Of a DNA stretch of 12,216 nucleotides, positions 1 to 5,840 are shown in pieces (position 1 is the first letter of the stretch; each line of letters begins with the position of its first letter). This DNA is from CAYQMF01 sp964418595 (GTDB lineage Bacteria; Planctomycetota; UBA1135; UBA2386). The stretch lies in contig CAYQMF010000162.1 of assembly GCA_964418595.1 (NCBI GenBank), positions 1 through 12,216 of the forward strand, read 5' to 3'. Under the pieces are notes generated by a model. That model was given only the letters and a program-made list of their open reading frames with translations, did not search any database and was not told where the DNA came from. The translations under genes were made by a program, and so were the position numbers.

Positions 1-1173
1 GAAGTGCGTGGTCTCGTCGGACTCCTCGCGCTGGCCGGCGGTGAGGATGTCGGCGCCGAGGTCGCTGCTGCGCGAGGCGTGCGCAGGGTCGATGCCGGCG
101 GCCAGCTCGGCGGCGTATTCCTTGCTCGTGAGCCGCGCGACCGGCACCGCCCCGAAGTCGGGGTCGCCCAGGTGCCGCGCGCGGTCGAGATACGCGCGGC
201 GCCGCGCCTCGATCATCAGGTGCAGGGTCGGTGCCGCGAACCGCGCGTCGCGCGGCAGCTCGAACCGCTCCAGGATGTTGAGCGTCTGGATCAGCGCCAC
301 GCCGCCGGAACTCGGCGGTGGCATCGAGATCACCTCGTGCCCGCCGAAGGTCCCGCGCACCGGCGCCCGCTCCACTGCCTCGTACGCGGCGAGGTCTTCC
401 TTGGTGATGATCCCGCCGTGCTTCGCCATGTCGGCGACGATCAGTTCGGCGATCTTGCCACGATAGAAGGCATCTGCCCCCTCGGTCGCGATCCGCTGCA
501 GGGTGCGGCCCAGATCACCGAGCACGAGCGTGTCGCCCGCCTGCCACTTGCCGCCGCCCGGCTTGCCGTACGCTGCGACCGACGCCGGAAACGGCGCCAT
601 CGCGCCGCTGATCTGGCCGTTGAGGCTGCGCGCGAGGCTCGCCGACATCTTGAAGCCGCGCGTCGCGAGCTGCGCCGCCGGCAGCACGAGCTCGCGCCAC
701 GGCTTCGAGCCGAGACGGCGATGTGCGAGTTCGAGGCCGCGCACCGTCCCGGGCACTCCGGGCGCCAGCCAGCCGGCCGCGGTGAGCTTGCCGTCGATCC
801 TGCCGTCCGCGTCCAGGTACATCGTCGGCGTCGACGCGAGCGGCGCCTTCTCGCGGTAGTCGAAGGTCGTCGCCTCGCCCTTGGGCGGCACCACGACCAT
901 GAAGCCGCCGCCGCCGATGTTGCCGGCCGACGGGTGGGTCACGGCGAGGGCGAACGCAGTCGCGACGGCGGCGTCGACGGCGTTGCCCCCGCTGCGCAGC
1001 ACGGCGGCGCCGATGTCGGACGCGAGAGAAGACGTCGACACGACGAGGCCCGTGGTGGATGCGACGCCACGGTCGCGATCGGCCTGTGCGCGCAGCGATC
1101 CGGCCAGGACGGTGAGGACCATCAGAACCGACGCGATGCGGCGAGCCATGGCCACGGGATGGGTGACGGACAT
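1..1173 (-). CDS. ggt: Gamma-glutamyltransferase (glutathione hydrolase), 3' end cut by window
   Basis: The enzyme cleaves gamma-glutamyl bonds of glutathione and related peptides, transferring the glutamyl group to water or an acceptor, usually in the periplasm. The 391 visible codons start with a signal peptide (about residues 9-31, hydrophobic SVLMVLTVLAGSL, then an RAQA cleavage-like site). They continue through the family's GGNAVDAAVATAFAL and GNIGGGGFM stretch (62-92), DYREKAP with the substrate-binding Arg at 107, ITKEDLAAYEAVER, MPPPSSGG and LGDPDF. The last six residues are DETTHF; the first Thr of TTHF (residue 388, bases 10-12) corresponds to the Thr that becomes the N-terminus of the small subunit and the nucleophile after self-cleavage. 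The large subunit is therefore present and nearly all of the small subunit lies outside the window. I chose ATG 1173; ATG 1149 is a possible alternative and keeps the signal peptide. It is divergent from the sigma remnant. Family assignment is firm; maturation cannot be judged. Confidence 0.93.
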   Translation of the reverse strand, partial: MSVTHPVAMARRIASVLMVLTVLAGSLRAQADRDRGVASTTGLVVSTSSLASDIGAAVLRSGGNAVDAAVATAFALAVTHPSAGNIGGGGFMVVVPPKGEATTFDYREKAPLASTPTMYLDADGRIDGKLTAAGWLAPGVPGTVRGLELAHRRLGSKPWRELVLPAAQLATRGFKMSASLARSLNGQISGAMAPFPASVAAYGKPGGGKWQAGDTLVLGDLGRTLQRIATEGADAFYRGKIAELIVADMAKHGGIITKEDLAAYEAVERAPVRGTFGGHEVISMPPPSSGGVALIQTLNILERFELPRDARFAAPTLHLMIEARRRAYLDRARHLGDPDFGAVPVARLTSKEYAAELAAGIDPAHASRSSDLGADILTAGQREESDETTHF

Positions 1174-1181
1174 CGCGCGCA

Positions 1182-1187
1182 AGCGTA
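1182..1187 (-). promoter_or_regulatory. Putative -10 hexamer TACGCT upstream of ggt
   Basis: On the minus strand TACGCT lies 8 nt before ATG 1173. No Shine-Dalgarno sequence is seen in the gap. A -10 element this close would put the transcript start at or within a few bases of the ATG, implying a leaderless or very short leader. No convincing -35 is seen. The call rests on the same pattern recurring before four other starts in the window. Confidence 0.35.
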
Positions 1188-1238
1188 GCGGGCACGCGCC
1201 AACCCCGCGAAACGCGCGGGCGCACATGAGGACGAGGC

Positions 1239-1244
1239 TAGACT
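1239..1244 (+). promoter_or_regulatory. Putative -10 hexamer TAGACT upstream of the ECF sigma remnant
   Basis: TAGACT is followed by 8 nt and ATG 1253, with no Shine-Dalgarno sequence between. It is the same arrangement as upstream of ggt on the opposite strand, so the 79-nt gap 1174-1252 would be a divergent promoter region. No clear -35 is seen. Confidence 0.35.
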
Positions 1245-1252
1245 CCGTCTCC

Positions 1253-1378
1253 ATGCACTCCCCGCCGTCGGACTACCACGCGGTCACGCGTCTGATGGCG
1301 GCGGCGGCGTACGGCGACAAGTCCGCCGCGGACGGGCTGCTGCCGCTGGTCTACGAGCAGCTACGCACGACCGCGCAA
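1253..1378 (+). pseudogene. N-terminal fragment of an ECF sigma factor (TIGR02999-like)
   Basis: The first 42 codons from ATG 1253 read like the region-2 N-terminus of the planctomycete-type ECF sigma factors grouped as TIGR02999, with VTRLMAAAAYGDKSAADGLL followed by PLVYEQLR. Family members run to roughly 180-200 residues. Here the similarity stops after LRTTAQ, and the DNA continues as an aspartase/fumarase fragment in another frame. No -10-binding remainder of region 2 and no region 4 is visible, so this cannot make a working sigma factor. The start and putative -10 element are intact. The frame stays open to 1714, but codons after 1378 do not look like sigma sequence. It is either a true truncation by rearrangement or an assembly chimera. 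Family recognition from such a short piece is moderately sure. Confidence 0.6.
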
Positions 1379-1388
1379 CTCGACCTCG

Positions 1389-1583
1389 AACCACGTCAAC
1401 TGCTCGCAGTCGACCAACGACGTGTACCCCTCGGCGCTGAAGCTCGGGATGATCCTCAGCAGCCAGCGGCTGACCGCGTGCGTCGAGGCGCTCATCACCG
1501 CAATCGAGGCCAAGGCCGTCGAGTTCAAGAGCGTGGTGAAGATGGGGCGCACGCAGCTCCAGGACGCGGTGCCGATGACGCTC
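1389..1583 (+). pseudogene. Internal fragment of an aspartate ammonia-lyase / class II fumarase-family gene
   Basis: These 65 codons match the conserved middle of the aspartase/fumarase superfamily. They begin NHVNCSQSTNDVYPSAL, which includes the SQSTND segment of the substrate site, and end VVKMGRTQLQDAVPMTL. DVYP and GRTQLQDAVPMTL are typical of aspartase rather than fumarase. An intact enzyme is about 460-480 residues and has a downstream GSSxMPxKxNP signature. Both the N-terminal part and everything after MTL are missing here. It lies about 10 nt after the ECF sigma fragment in a different frame, with no start of its own. It is a non-functional remnant or an assembly join. Confidence 0.72.
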
Positions 1584-1728
1584 TGCTGCAGGCTCACCGC
1601 GAACGCCTTGAACTCCTGGGCGACCGCAAGCATCGCCGCAGCCTCCGGGTGGATCAGCGCGGTGTCGAAGAGGTGTGTCGGCGCACCGCGCGCGGTCACT
1701 GCCGGCAGCCGTAGTTCGCCTCCGACGG
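1584..1728. other. Unassigned stretch between aspartase fragment and lipoprotein gene
   Basis: No complete gene can be supported here. Plus-strand frames do not continue the aspartase. On the minus strand, part of the stretch (about 1584-1670) reads as a protein-like peptide including HLFDTALIHPEAAAML and then AQEFKAFAVSLQQS. The second part resembles the GQEFxAF sequence that normally follows MTL in aspartases, which would fit a small inverted fragment, but the match is short. The stretch also contains the 3' flank of the minus-strand lipoprotein gene; no terminator hairpin stands out. Confidence 0.3.
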
Positions 1729-2886
1729 TCAACGGCGAGCGACGCTGGCGTACTCGAGGGCGCCAGATCCCGGATCGGTGTAGGCGATGTGCACACGGCC
1801 ATCGGCATCGCACTCCGCTGCCCTGGGGCCCATGACGATGCCGGACGGGTCGACGATCTCGATCTGCCAGACTCCCGCGACCTCGGTCGCGAAGACCAGC
1901 GACTGCGTGCCGTAGACGATCGACGGCCGCCCACTGCTATCCAGGACGAGCGAGGCCAGGTAGCCGTCGGACACCAGGGACGAGTACTCCCAGCTGCCGC
2001 GACGCGAGCTCACGTACTTGAGGCCAGGCCCGGACGGACCGACCAAACTGCCGTAGGTGATGCCGGTGAACGCGAAGTGCAGGTGCTCCTGGTCGTCGAT
2101 TCGGGCGCTCGCGCCGAGGCCCGAGATCAGACTGAGGTCGGGTTGGACCGTCGCCCAGCCTCCGACGCGCAAGCGCAGCCCGACGTGGAGGTGCGTGGTG
2201 CCCCACCAGCCGAAGTAGCTGGTGTGGACCACCAGGAGCGTCCCCAGGGCATTCTGCGACAGCGACACCGCGCCACTCGACGTCGCATTGGGCACGCCGA
2301 TTCGCTTGATGGTCGACATGGCCCAGCCGCTGTCGGTGAGCTCGGCCACGACAAGCGCACGCGTCGCATCGACGGTCGTGGGCGGCGGCGGCGGCGGCTC
2401 GTAGCAGCACGTGTACGCCAGCTGGAGCCGACCATTCGTGCCGCGAATCAGATCCAGGGCAGGGCCGGGCGCACCGTCCTCGGTCACGATCGAGGTGGTC
2501 CACAGGCCCGCATCGAGTTGCGCCAGCTTCAATCGCTGGTTGCTCGCGTCGTGGTAGACGATGCGCGGCGCATCGGCGGAATCCAGGGCGATGGCATTGC
2601 TGCGCCCGACATCGCCGTCGTCGTCGACCGTGGCGAAGCTCCAGGCACCGCTCGCGTTCGTCGCGTACCGCAGGGTGGCCGTGGCCTGCTCGTAGTAGCT
2701 GACGTGCGCGGCACCCTGCGCGTCGATCGTGATCGCGGCCTGTCCCGCCCGCGCGTGGGGATCGACCGTCGTCGTGAGGAACCGCGGCGCGGGACTGCCT
2801 TGGACTTGGACTTGACGACCCGGCGAGCAGCTCGAAGCGAGGGCGACGCCGAGCAAGCCGGCGCAGCTCAGCGAAGTGGCGCGCAT
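1729..2886 (-). CDS. Putative secreted lipoprotein with seven propeller-like repeats
   Basis: A 385-residue protein of unknown function. The N-terminus MRATSLSCAGLLGVALASSC is a short signal peptide ending in a lipobox-like LASSC, so Cys20 may be lipidated and the protein anchored outside the inner membrane. The rest contains about seven weak repeats starting near residues 50, 98, 145, 205, 260, 310 and 356. Each has an I-x-x-D-x-x-G-x-x-x-I-x-Y type core, then a small hydrophobic strand and a G/S-x-W motif (for example LDSADAPRIVYHDASNQRLK then GLWTTSIV). Repeats of this kind occur in many bacterial secreted proteins and suggest a seven-bladed beta-propeller; that fold is inferred. A six-proline run occurs at 164-169. 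I chose ATG 2886 over ATG 2895 or longer forms because the signal peptide starts there and a TACCAT hexamer lies 7 nt upstream. Gene fragments on the opposite strand flank it on both sides. Confidence 0.8.
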   Translation of the reverse strand: MRATSLSCAGLLGVALASSCSPGRQVQVQGSPAPRFLTTTVDPHARAGQAAITIDAQGAAHVSYYEQATATLRYATNASGAWSFATVDDDGDVGRSNAIALDSADAPRIVYHDASNQRLKLAQLDAGLWTTSIVTEDGAPGPALDLIRGTNGRLQLAYTCCYEPPPPPPTTVDATRALVVAELTDSGWAMSTIKRIGVPNATSSGAVSLSQNALGTLLVVHTSYFGWWGTTHLHVGLRLRVGGWATVQPDLSLISGLGASARIDDQEHLHFAFTGITYGSLVGPSGPGLKYVSSRRGSWEYSSLVSDGYLASLVLDSSGRPSIVYGTQSLVFATEVAGVWQIEIVDPSGIVMGPRAAECDADGRVHIAYTDPGSGALEYASVARR

Positions 2887-2893
2887 CCGGCCC

Positions 2894-2899
2894 ATGGTA
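2894..2899 (-). promoter_or_regulatory. Putative -10 hexamer TACCAT upstream of the lipoprotein gene
   Basis: On the minus strand TACCAT is followed by 7 nt and ATG 2886; it overlaps the alternative ATG at 2895. No Shine-Dalgarno sequence precedes either ATG. The spacing matches the other starts in this window and favours ATG 2886. Confidence 0.3.
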
Positions 2900-2983
2900 C
2901 CAGATCGACAGGAGAGGGTCGTTCTTGCTGGTATCGGCGGGGATCGGCGATGGGGTCGGAGTCTCCCTCTGGCGCGAGGGTTC

Positions 2984-3396
2984 ATGCCGGTGCAGCGGCA
3001 GCGCCTGCGCGAGCTGTACCAGCGCGCCAAGGCCGACGACGCGTTCCTCGACTACTACGCGGCCAGCAACGACGCGGAGTACTTCGGCCAGGGCGTCGAG
3101 GCGTTCGTGAGCTTCGGCAAGGCGCCGGGGCAGGAAACGACGCACGGCCACACGCGCTCGAGCTGCTGCGCGTCGATCCGGCGCTGCACGCGTTCCTGCA
3201 GGAGGTGGTCAGCTTCGATCCGCTACGCGACGAACTGCGGCGCGAACCGCTGCTGGTCGCCGCCGCCGGAATCGCGCTGCGCTGCGGGCGCTGGGCCGAC
3301 GCGGTCACCGCGGTCCGCCCGCTGGCGGCGGGCCCGGCACGCACGGGGCTCGAACCGCGCGTCCGGCGGGCGGCACTGCTGGGCCGGCCGCACTGA
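2984..3396 (+). pseudogene. Truncated, frameshifted C-terminal remnant resembling an anthrax-lethal-factor-like metalloprotease
   Basis: Two frames together give a conserved-looking tail. From ATG 2984 the first reads MPVQRQRLRELYQRAK, then FLDYYAASNDAEYFGQGVEA and GKAPGQETTHGHTR. After a frame change at about 3157-3160 the second continues with LLRVDPALHAFLQEVVSFDP and ends at TGA 3396. The sequence cgcTCGAG at the break would read HTR-FELLRVDP if one T were restored, so a single-base loss is the simplest explanation. The D/N-x-x-E-Y-F-x-Q-G-V-E-A segment resembles the helix carrying the third zinc ligand in ATLF-like metalloprotease domains. The HExxH part that should lie upstream is absent, so the gene is also 5'-truncated. 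The frame is open upstream of 2984 but unlike the family. The catalytic assignment is from memory of the family and only moderately certain; that the gene is broken is well supported. Confidence 0.62.
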
Positions 3397-3421
3397 CGCG
3401 TGCGTCGCGGTCGGACGCGCG

Positions 3422-3427
3422 TAGCAT
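3422..3427 (+). promoter_or_regulatory. Putative -10 hexamer TAGCAT upstream of the S9 peptidase gene
   Basis: TAGCAT lies 11 nt before ATG 3439, with only a C/G-rich gap and no Shine-Dalgarno sequence between. It implies a very short leader if used. A -35 match is not evident. Confidence 0.35.
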
Positions 3428-3438
3428 CGCGCCGACCG

Positions 3439-5475
3439 ATGCGAACCCTCACCCTCGCCTGTCTCGCCTCTCTCTGTCCGCTGGCGGCGCCCGCCGCGCA
3501 GACCCGCATGACGCCGGAGCTGCTCTGGCAACTGCGGCGCGTGGGCGAAGTCGAGGTCAGCCCCGACGGCAGCAAGCTGCTCTATTCGGTGCGCACCTAC
3601 GACCTCGCGGCCAACAAGGGCACCGCGCAACTCTACGTCCAGGATCTCGAGACGGGGGACCGCCGCCAGCTCACCAGCGCCGGATCGAACGGCAACGGCC
3701 GCTGGTCGGCCGACGGCAGGCAAGTAGCGTTCGTCAGCTCGCGCAGCGGCAGCCCGCAGATCTGGGTGATCGCCGTCGACGGCGGCGAGGCGCGCCAGGT
3801 GACCGACCACGAAGGCGGCGTCGCGAACATGGCGTGGTCGCCGACCGGGAGTCACTTCAGCTTCACCGCGAGCGTGAAGCTGGACCCCGACGTGCACGAC
3901 CTCTACCCCGATCTGCCGAAGGCCGACGCGCGCATCTTCGACGACCTGATGATCCGGCACTGGGACACCTGGAAGGACGGCACGTACAGCCACCTGTTCG
4001 TGGTCCCGGCGGCCGGTGGCGCGGCGCAGGATCTCATGGCCGGCATGCGCGTGGACACGCCGCTCATGCCGTTCGGCGGCGGTGAGCAGATCGAGTGGCT
4101 GCGCGACGGCAGCGGCCTCGTGTACACGGCGAAGGCGGTGTCCGATCCGGAGCGCAGCACCGACAGCAGCCTGTTCCTGCTGCGCCTCGCCGAGCCGGGC
4201 AAGCACACGGTGCTCACGCCCAACCAGCCCGGCTACGACATCGAGCCGCGCGTGTCCCCGGACGGCAGGCAGGTGGCCTACCTGTCGATGGCGCGCCCCG
4301 GGTTCGAGGCCGACAAGAACCGGTTGCTGGTGCTCGACCTCGCCACCGGCAAGACGCGCGACCTGACGACGGGCTTCGACCAGTCGGCACACGGCCACGG
4401 CTGGTCGGCCGACGGTCGCTTCCTGGTGTTCAGCAGTGAGACCAAGGGCACGACGCAGATGTATCGCGTCGAGGCCGGGGGTGGCGCGCCGGTCGCGGTG
4501 ACCAAGGGCCGCTTCGAGTTCGGCGGCCAGCAGTTGTCGCCCGATGGCCAGTCGCTGTTCTGCCTGCGCCAGCAGACGGAGCGGCCGAACGAGATCGTGC
4601 GCGTGAAGCTGCTCGGCGAGCCGGGCGAGGGCGTCGCGCTCACCGACGAGAACGCCGCCATCTTCAAGGACCTCACGCTGCCGACGGTGCAGGAGCGCTG
4701 GACCAAGGCCACCGACGGCGCGCGCATCCATTCGTGGGTCGTGCTCCCGCCCGGCTTCGACAAGACCAAGAAGTACCCCATGCTCCTCTACTGCCAGGGC
4801 GGGCCGCAGTCGCAAGTGGGGCAGTGGTTCAGCTTCCGCTGGAACTTCCACCTCATGGCGGCGCAAGGCTACGTGGTGCTCGCGGTGAACCGCCGCGGGT
4901 TGCCGGGCTTCGGGCAGGCGTGGAACGACGAGATCAGTGGCGACTGGGGTGGGCAGGCGATGCGCGATCTGCTGTCGGCGTGCGACGACCTGCGCCAGGA
5001 GCCGTGGATCGACACCAGGAAGGTCGCTGCGGTCGGCGCGAGCTTCGGCGGCTACACGGTGTACTGGCTCATGGGCAACGGCGGCGATCGCTTCTGCTCG
5101 ATGATCGCGCACTGCGGCGTGTTCAACCTCGAGGCGATGTACCACGCGACGGAGGAGCTGTTCTTCGTCGACTGGGACCTGGGGGGGCCGTACTGGAAGA
5201 GTCCGGAGGTGATGGCGCGCTACGCGGGGTTCTCGCCGCACCGGTTCGTACAGAACTGGAAGACGCCGCTGCTGGTGATCCACGGCGAGAAGGACTTCCG
5301 CGTGCCGGTGACGGAAGGGATCCAGGCGTTCACGGCGGCGCAGAGTCGGGGGGCGAGGTCGCGGTTCTTGTACTTCCCGGGTGAGGGGCACTGGGTGCAG
5401 TCGCCGCAGAACGGCGTGTTGTGGCATCGGGTGTTCTTCGATTGGCTGGAGAAGACGTGCAAGGCTGGCGGGTGA
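3439..5475 (+). CDS. Secreted S9 family peptidase (prolyl oligopeptidase / acylaminoacyl peptidase type)
   Basis: A 678-residue serine peptidase expected to cleave short peptides outside the cytoplasm. Residues 1-20 form a signal peptide with an APAAQ cleavage site. Residues 25-410 carry TolB/WD-like propeller repeats (VSPDGSKLLYS, WSADGRQVAFVSSRSG, VSPDGRQVAYLS, LSPDGQSLF) that gate the active site. Residues from about 415 form the alpha/beta-hydrolase domain. The triad is visible: nucleophile Ser535 in GASFGGY, Asp619 in HGEKDFRVP and His651 in GEGHW. CQGGPQ near 452-457 corresponds to the family's HGGP-like oxyanion region. Length matches bacterial S9C and dipeptidyl-peptidase-5-like enzymes (about 650-700). 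I chose ATG 3439 because it begins the signal peptide; the longer frame from 3400 adds only Arg-rich residues. It is a single gene: the broken metalloprotease tail ends 42 nt upstream and a palindrome-rich spacer follows. Exact specificity (acylaminoacyl versus dipeptidyl) cannot be read from sequence. Confidence 0.94.
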   Translation: MRTLTLACLASLCPLAAPAAQTRMTPELLWQLRRVGEVEVSPDGSKLLYSVRTYDLAANKGTAQLYVQDLETGDRRQLTSAGSNGNGRWSADGRQVAFVSSRSGSPQIWVIAVDGGEARQVTDHEGGVANMAWSPTGSHFSFTASVKLDPDVHDLYPDLPKADARIFDDLMIRHWDTWKDGTYSHLFVVPAAGGAAQDLMAGMRVDTPLMPFGGGEQIEWLRDGSGLVYTAKAVSDPERSTDSSLFLLRLAEPGKHTVLTPNQPGYDIEPRVSPDGRQVAYLSMARPGFEADKNRLLVLDLATGKTRDLTTGFDQSAHGHGWSADGRFLVFSSETKGTTQMYRVEAGGGAPVAVTKGRFEFGGQQLSPDGQSLFCLRQQTERPNEIVRVKLLGEPGEGVALTDENAAIFKDLTLPTVQERWTKATDGARIHSWVVLPPGFDKTKKYPMLLYCQGGPQSQVGQWFSFRWNFHLMAAQGYVVLAVNRRGLPGFGQAWNDEISGDWGGQAMRDLLSACDDLRQEPWIDTRKVAAVGASFGGYTVYWLMGNGGDRFCSMIAHCGVFNLEAMYHATEELFFVDWDLGGPYWKSPEVMARYAGFSPHRFVQNWKTPLLVIHGEKDFRVPVTEGIQAFTAAQSRGARSRFLYFPGEGHWVQSPQNGVLWHRVFFDWLEKTCKAGG

Positions 5476-5490
5476 GGTGAGGGGGCGAGG

Positions 5491-5529
5491 GGGTTGGAGC
5501 GGGGGGTCGGAGCCGAACGGGTTGGAGCG
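5491..5529 (+). repeat. Direct repeat, 11 nt, two copies downstream of the S9 gene
   Basis: GGGTTGGAGCG occurs at 5491-5501 and 5519-5529 (28 nt period), each followed within a few bases by a run of six G. The stretch 5476-5545 is strongly G-rich on the plus strand and has no coding potential. It may be simple low-complexity sequence at the edge of the palindromic element. Confidence 0.5.
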
Positions 5530-5543
5530 AGCGGGGGGCAGGT

Positions 5544-5613
5544 TTTCGGGCTGGGGCTCCGCAGCGCGGCGCGAAGCGCCGCGCTGCGAGGCTCGGGCTC
5601 AGGCTCGTACGGG
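5544..5613 (+). repeat. Palindromic repeat element, copy A
   Basis: A 70-nt unit with a perfect 13-bp stem, CGCAGCGCGGCGC (5560-5572) and GCGCCGCGCTGCG (5576-5588), closed by GAA. It is flanked by GGGCT/GGCTC-rich arms, the right one ending GGCTCAGGCTCGTACGGG (5596-5613). Copy B at 5691-5760 has the same architecture in the opposite orientation. The S9 stop codon is 68 nt upstream, so the hairpin may slow transcription or protect the S9 mRNA 3' end. There is no U tract, so it is not a canonical intrinsic terminator. It resembles REP/BIME-type intergenic repeats in form; no known family is claimed. Confidence 0.75.
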
Positions 5614-5630
5614 AGCGGGGAGAGGTCGGT

Positions 5631-5650
5631 GGGTGGGTGGGATGGGGGGG
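5631..5650 (+). other. G-quadruplex motif between the two palindromic elements
   Basis: GGGTGGGTGGGATGGGGGGG contains four G-tracts of at least three with loops T, T and AT. It meets the canonical G3+N1-7 definition with very short loops, a class known to fold stably in K+. It sits in the 77-nt core between the two inverted elements, on the plus strand, downstream of S9 and upstream of the next plus-strand gene. Confidence 0.7.
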
Positions 5651-5690
5651 AGTGATGCGTCGTGCTCCTCTCTCTCCGTTCCCGCCCGCG

Positions 5691-5760
5691 CCCGTACGAG
5701 CCTGAGCCAGCCGCCGCGGCGCGCTGCGCCGCGGCGGCGAGCCCGAGCCTGAGCCCGAAC
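5691..5760 (-). repeat. Palindromic repeat element, copy B (inverted relative to copy A)
   Basis: A 70-nt unit with a perfect 13-bp stem, GCCGCCGCGGCGC (5710-5722) and GCGCCGCGGCGGC (5726-5738), with loop GCT (AGC on the element's own strand). CCCGTACGAGCCTGAGCC (5691-5708) is the exact reverse complement of 5596-5613 in copy A, and 5739-5760 mirrors copy A's left flank. The inner eight stem bases (CGCGGCGC) are shared with copy A, while the outer five differ yet remain fully paired. It ends 80 nt before the start of the 5841 gene. Confidence 0.75.
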
Positions 5761-5840
5761 ACGCGCCCCCGGTCTCACGACCGTCCTCCACCTCCCTCGA
5801 ATCGTGGCCGCCCCACGCGCCACTCCGCGTCCGTGCTCAC

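Noticed and set aside
4..1188. Long plus-strand open frame of 394 codons
   Set aside because: It is the antisense shadow of gamma-glutamyltransferase, whose conserved motifs run through the whole stretch on the minus strand.
1253..1714. Complete 153-residue gene starting at the sigma-like ATG
   Set aside because: Sigma similarity ends at residue 42. The rest of the frame overlaps a clear aspartase segment in another frame and has no protein-like character.
1675..3396. 573-codon plus-strand open frame spanning the lipoprotein gene
   Set aside because: Most of it is antisense to the lipoprotein. Only the last roughly 80 codons look real, as the second half of the frameshifted metalloprotease remnant.
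3223..5427. Long open frame of 734 codons on the minus strand, antisense to the S9 peptidase
   Set aside because: It is Arg/His/Ala/Val-rich with no domains, typical of a GC-rich shadow frame. The plus-strand frame has a signal peptide, SPDG repeats and a full catalytic triad.
5560..5588. Canonical intrinsic terminator for the S9 gene
   Set aside because: The stem is strong, but no U tract follows on either strand and the same structure recurs inverted nearby, so it was called a repeat element.
5544..5760. CRISPR array or insertion sequence in the spacer
   Set aside because: There are only two units, in inverted orientation, with no spacers of uniform length and no transposase frame. They fit a REP-like palindromic repeat better.
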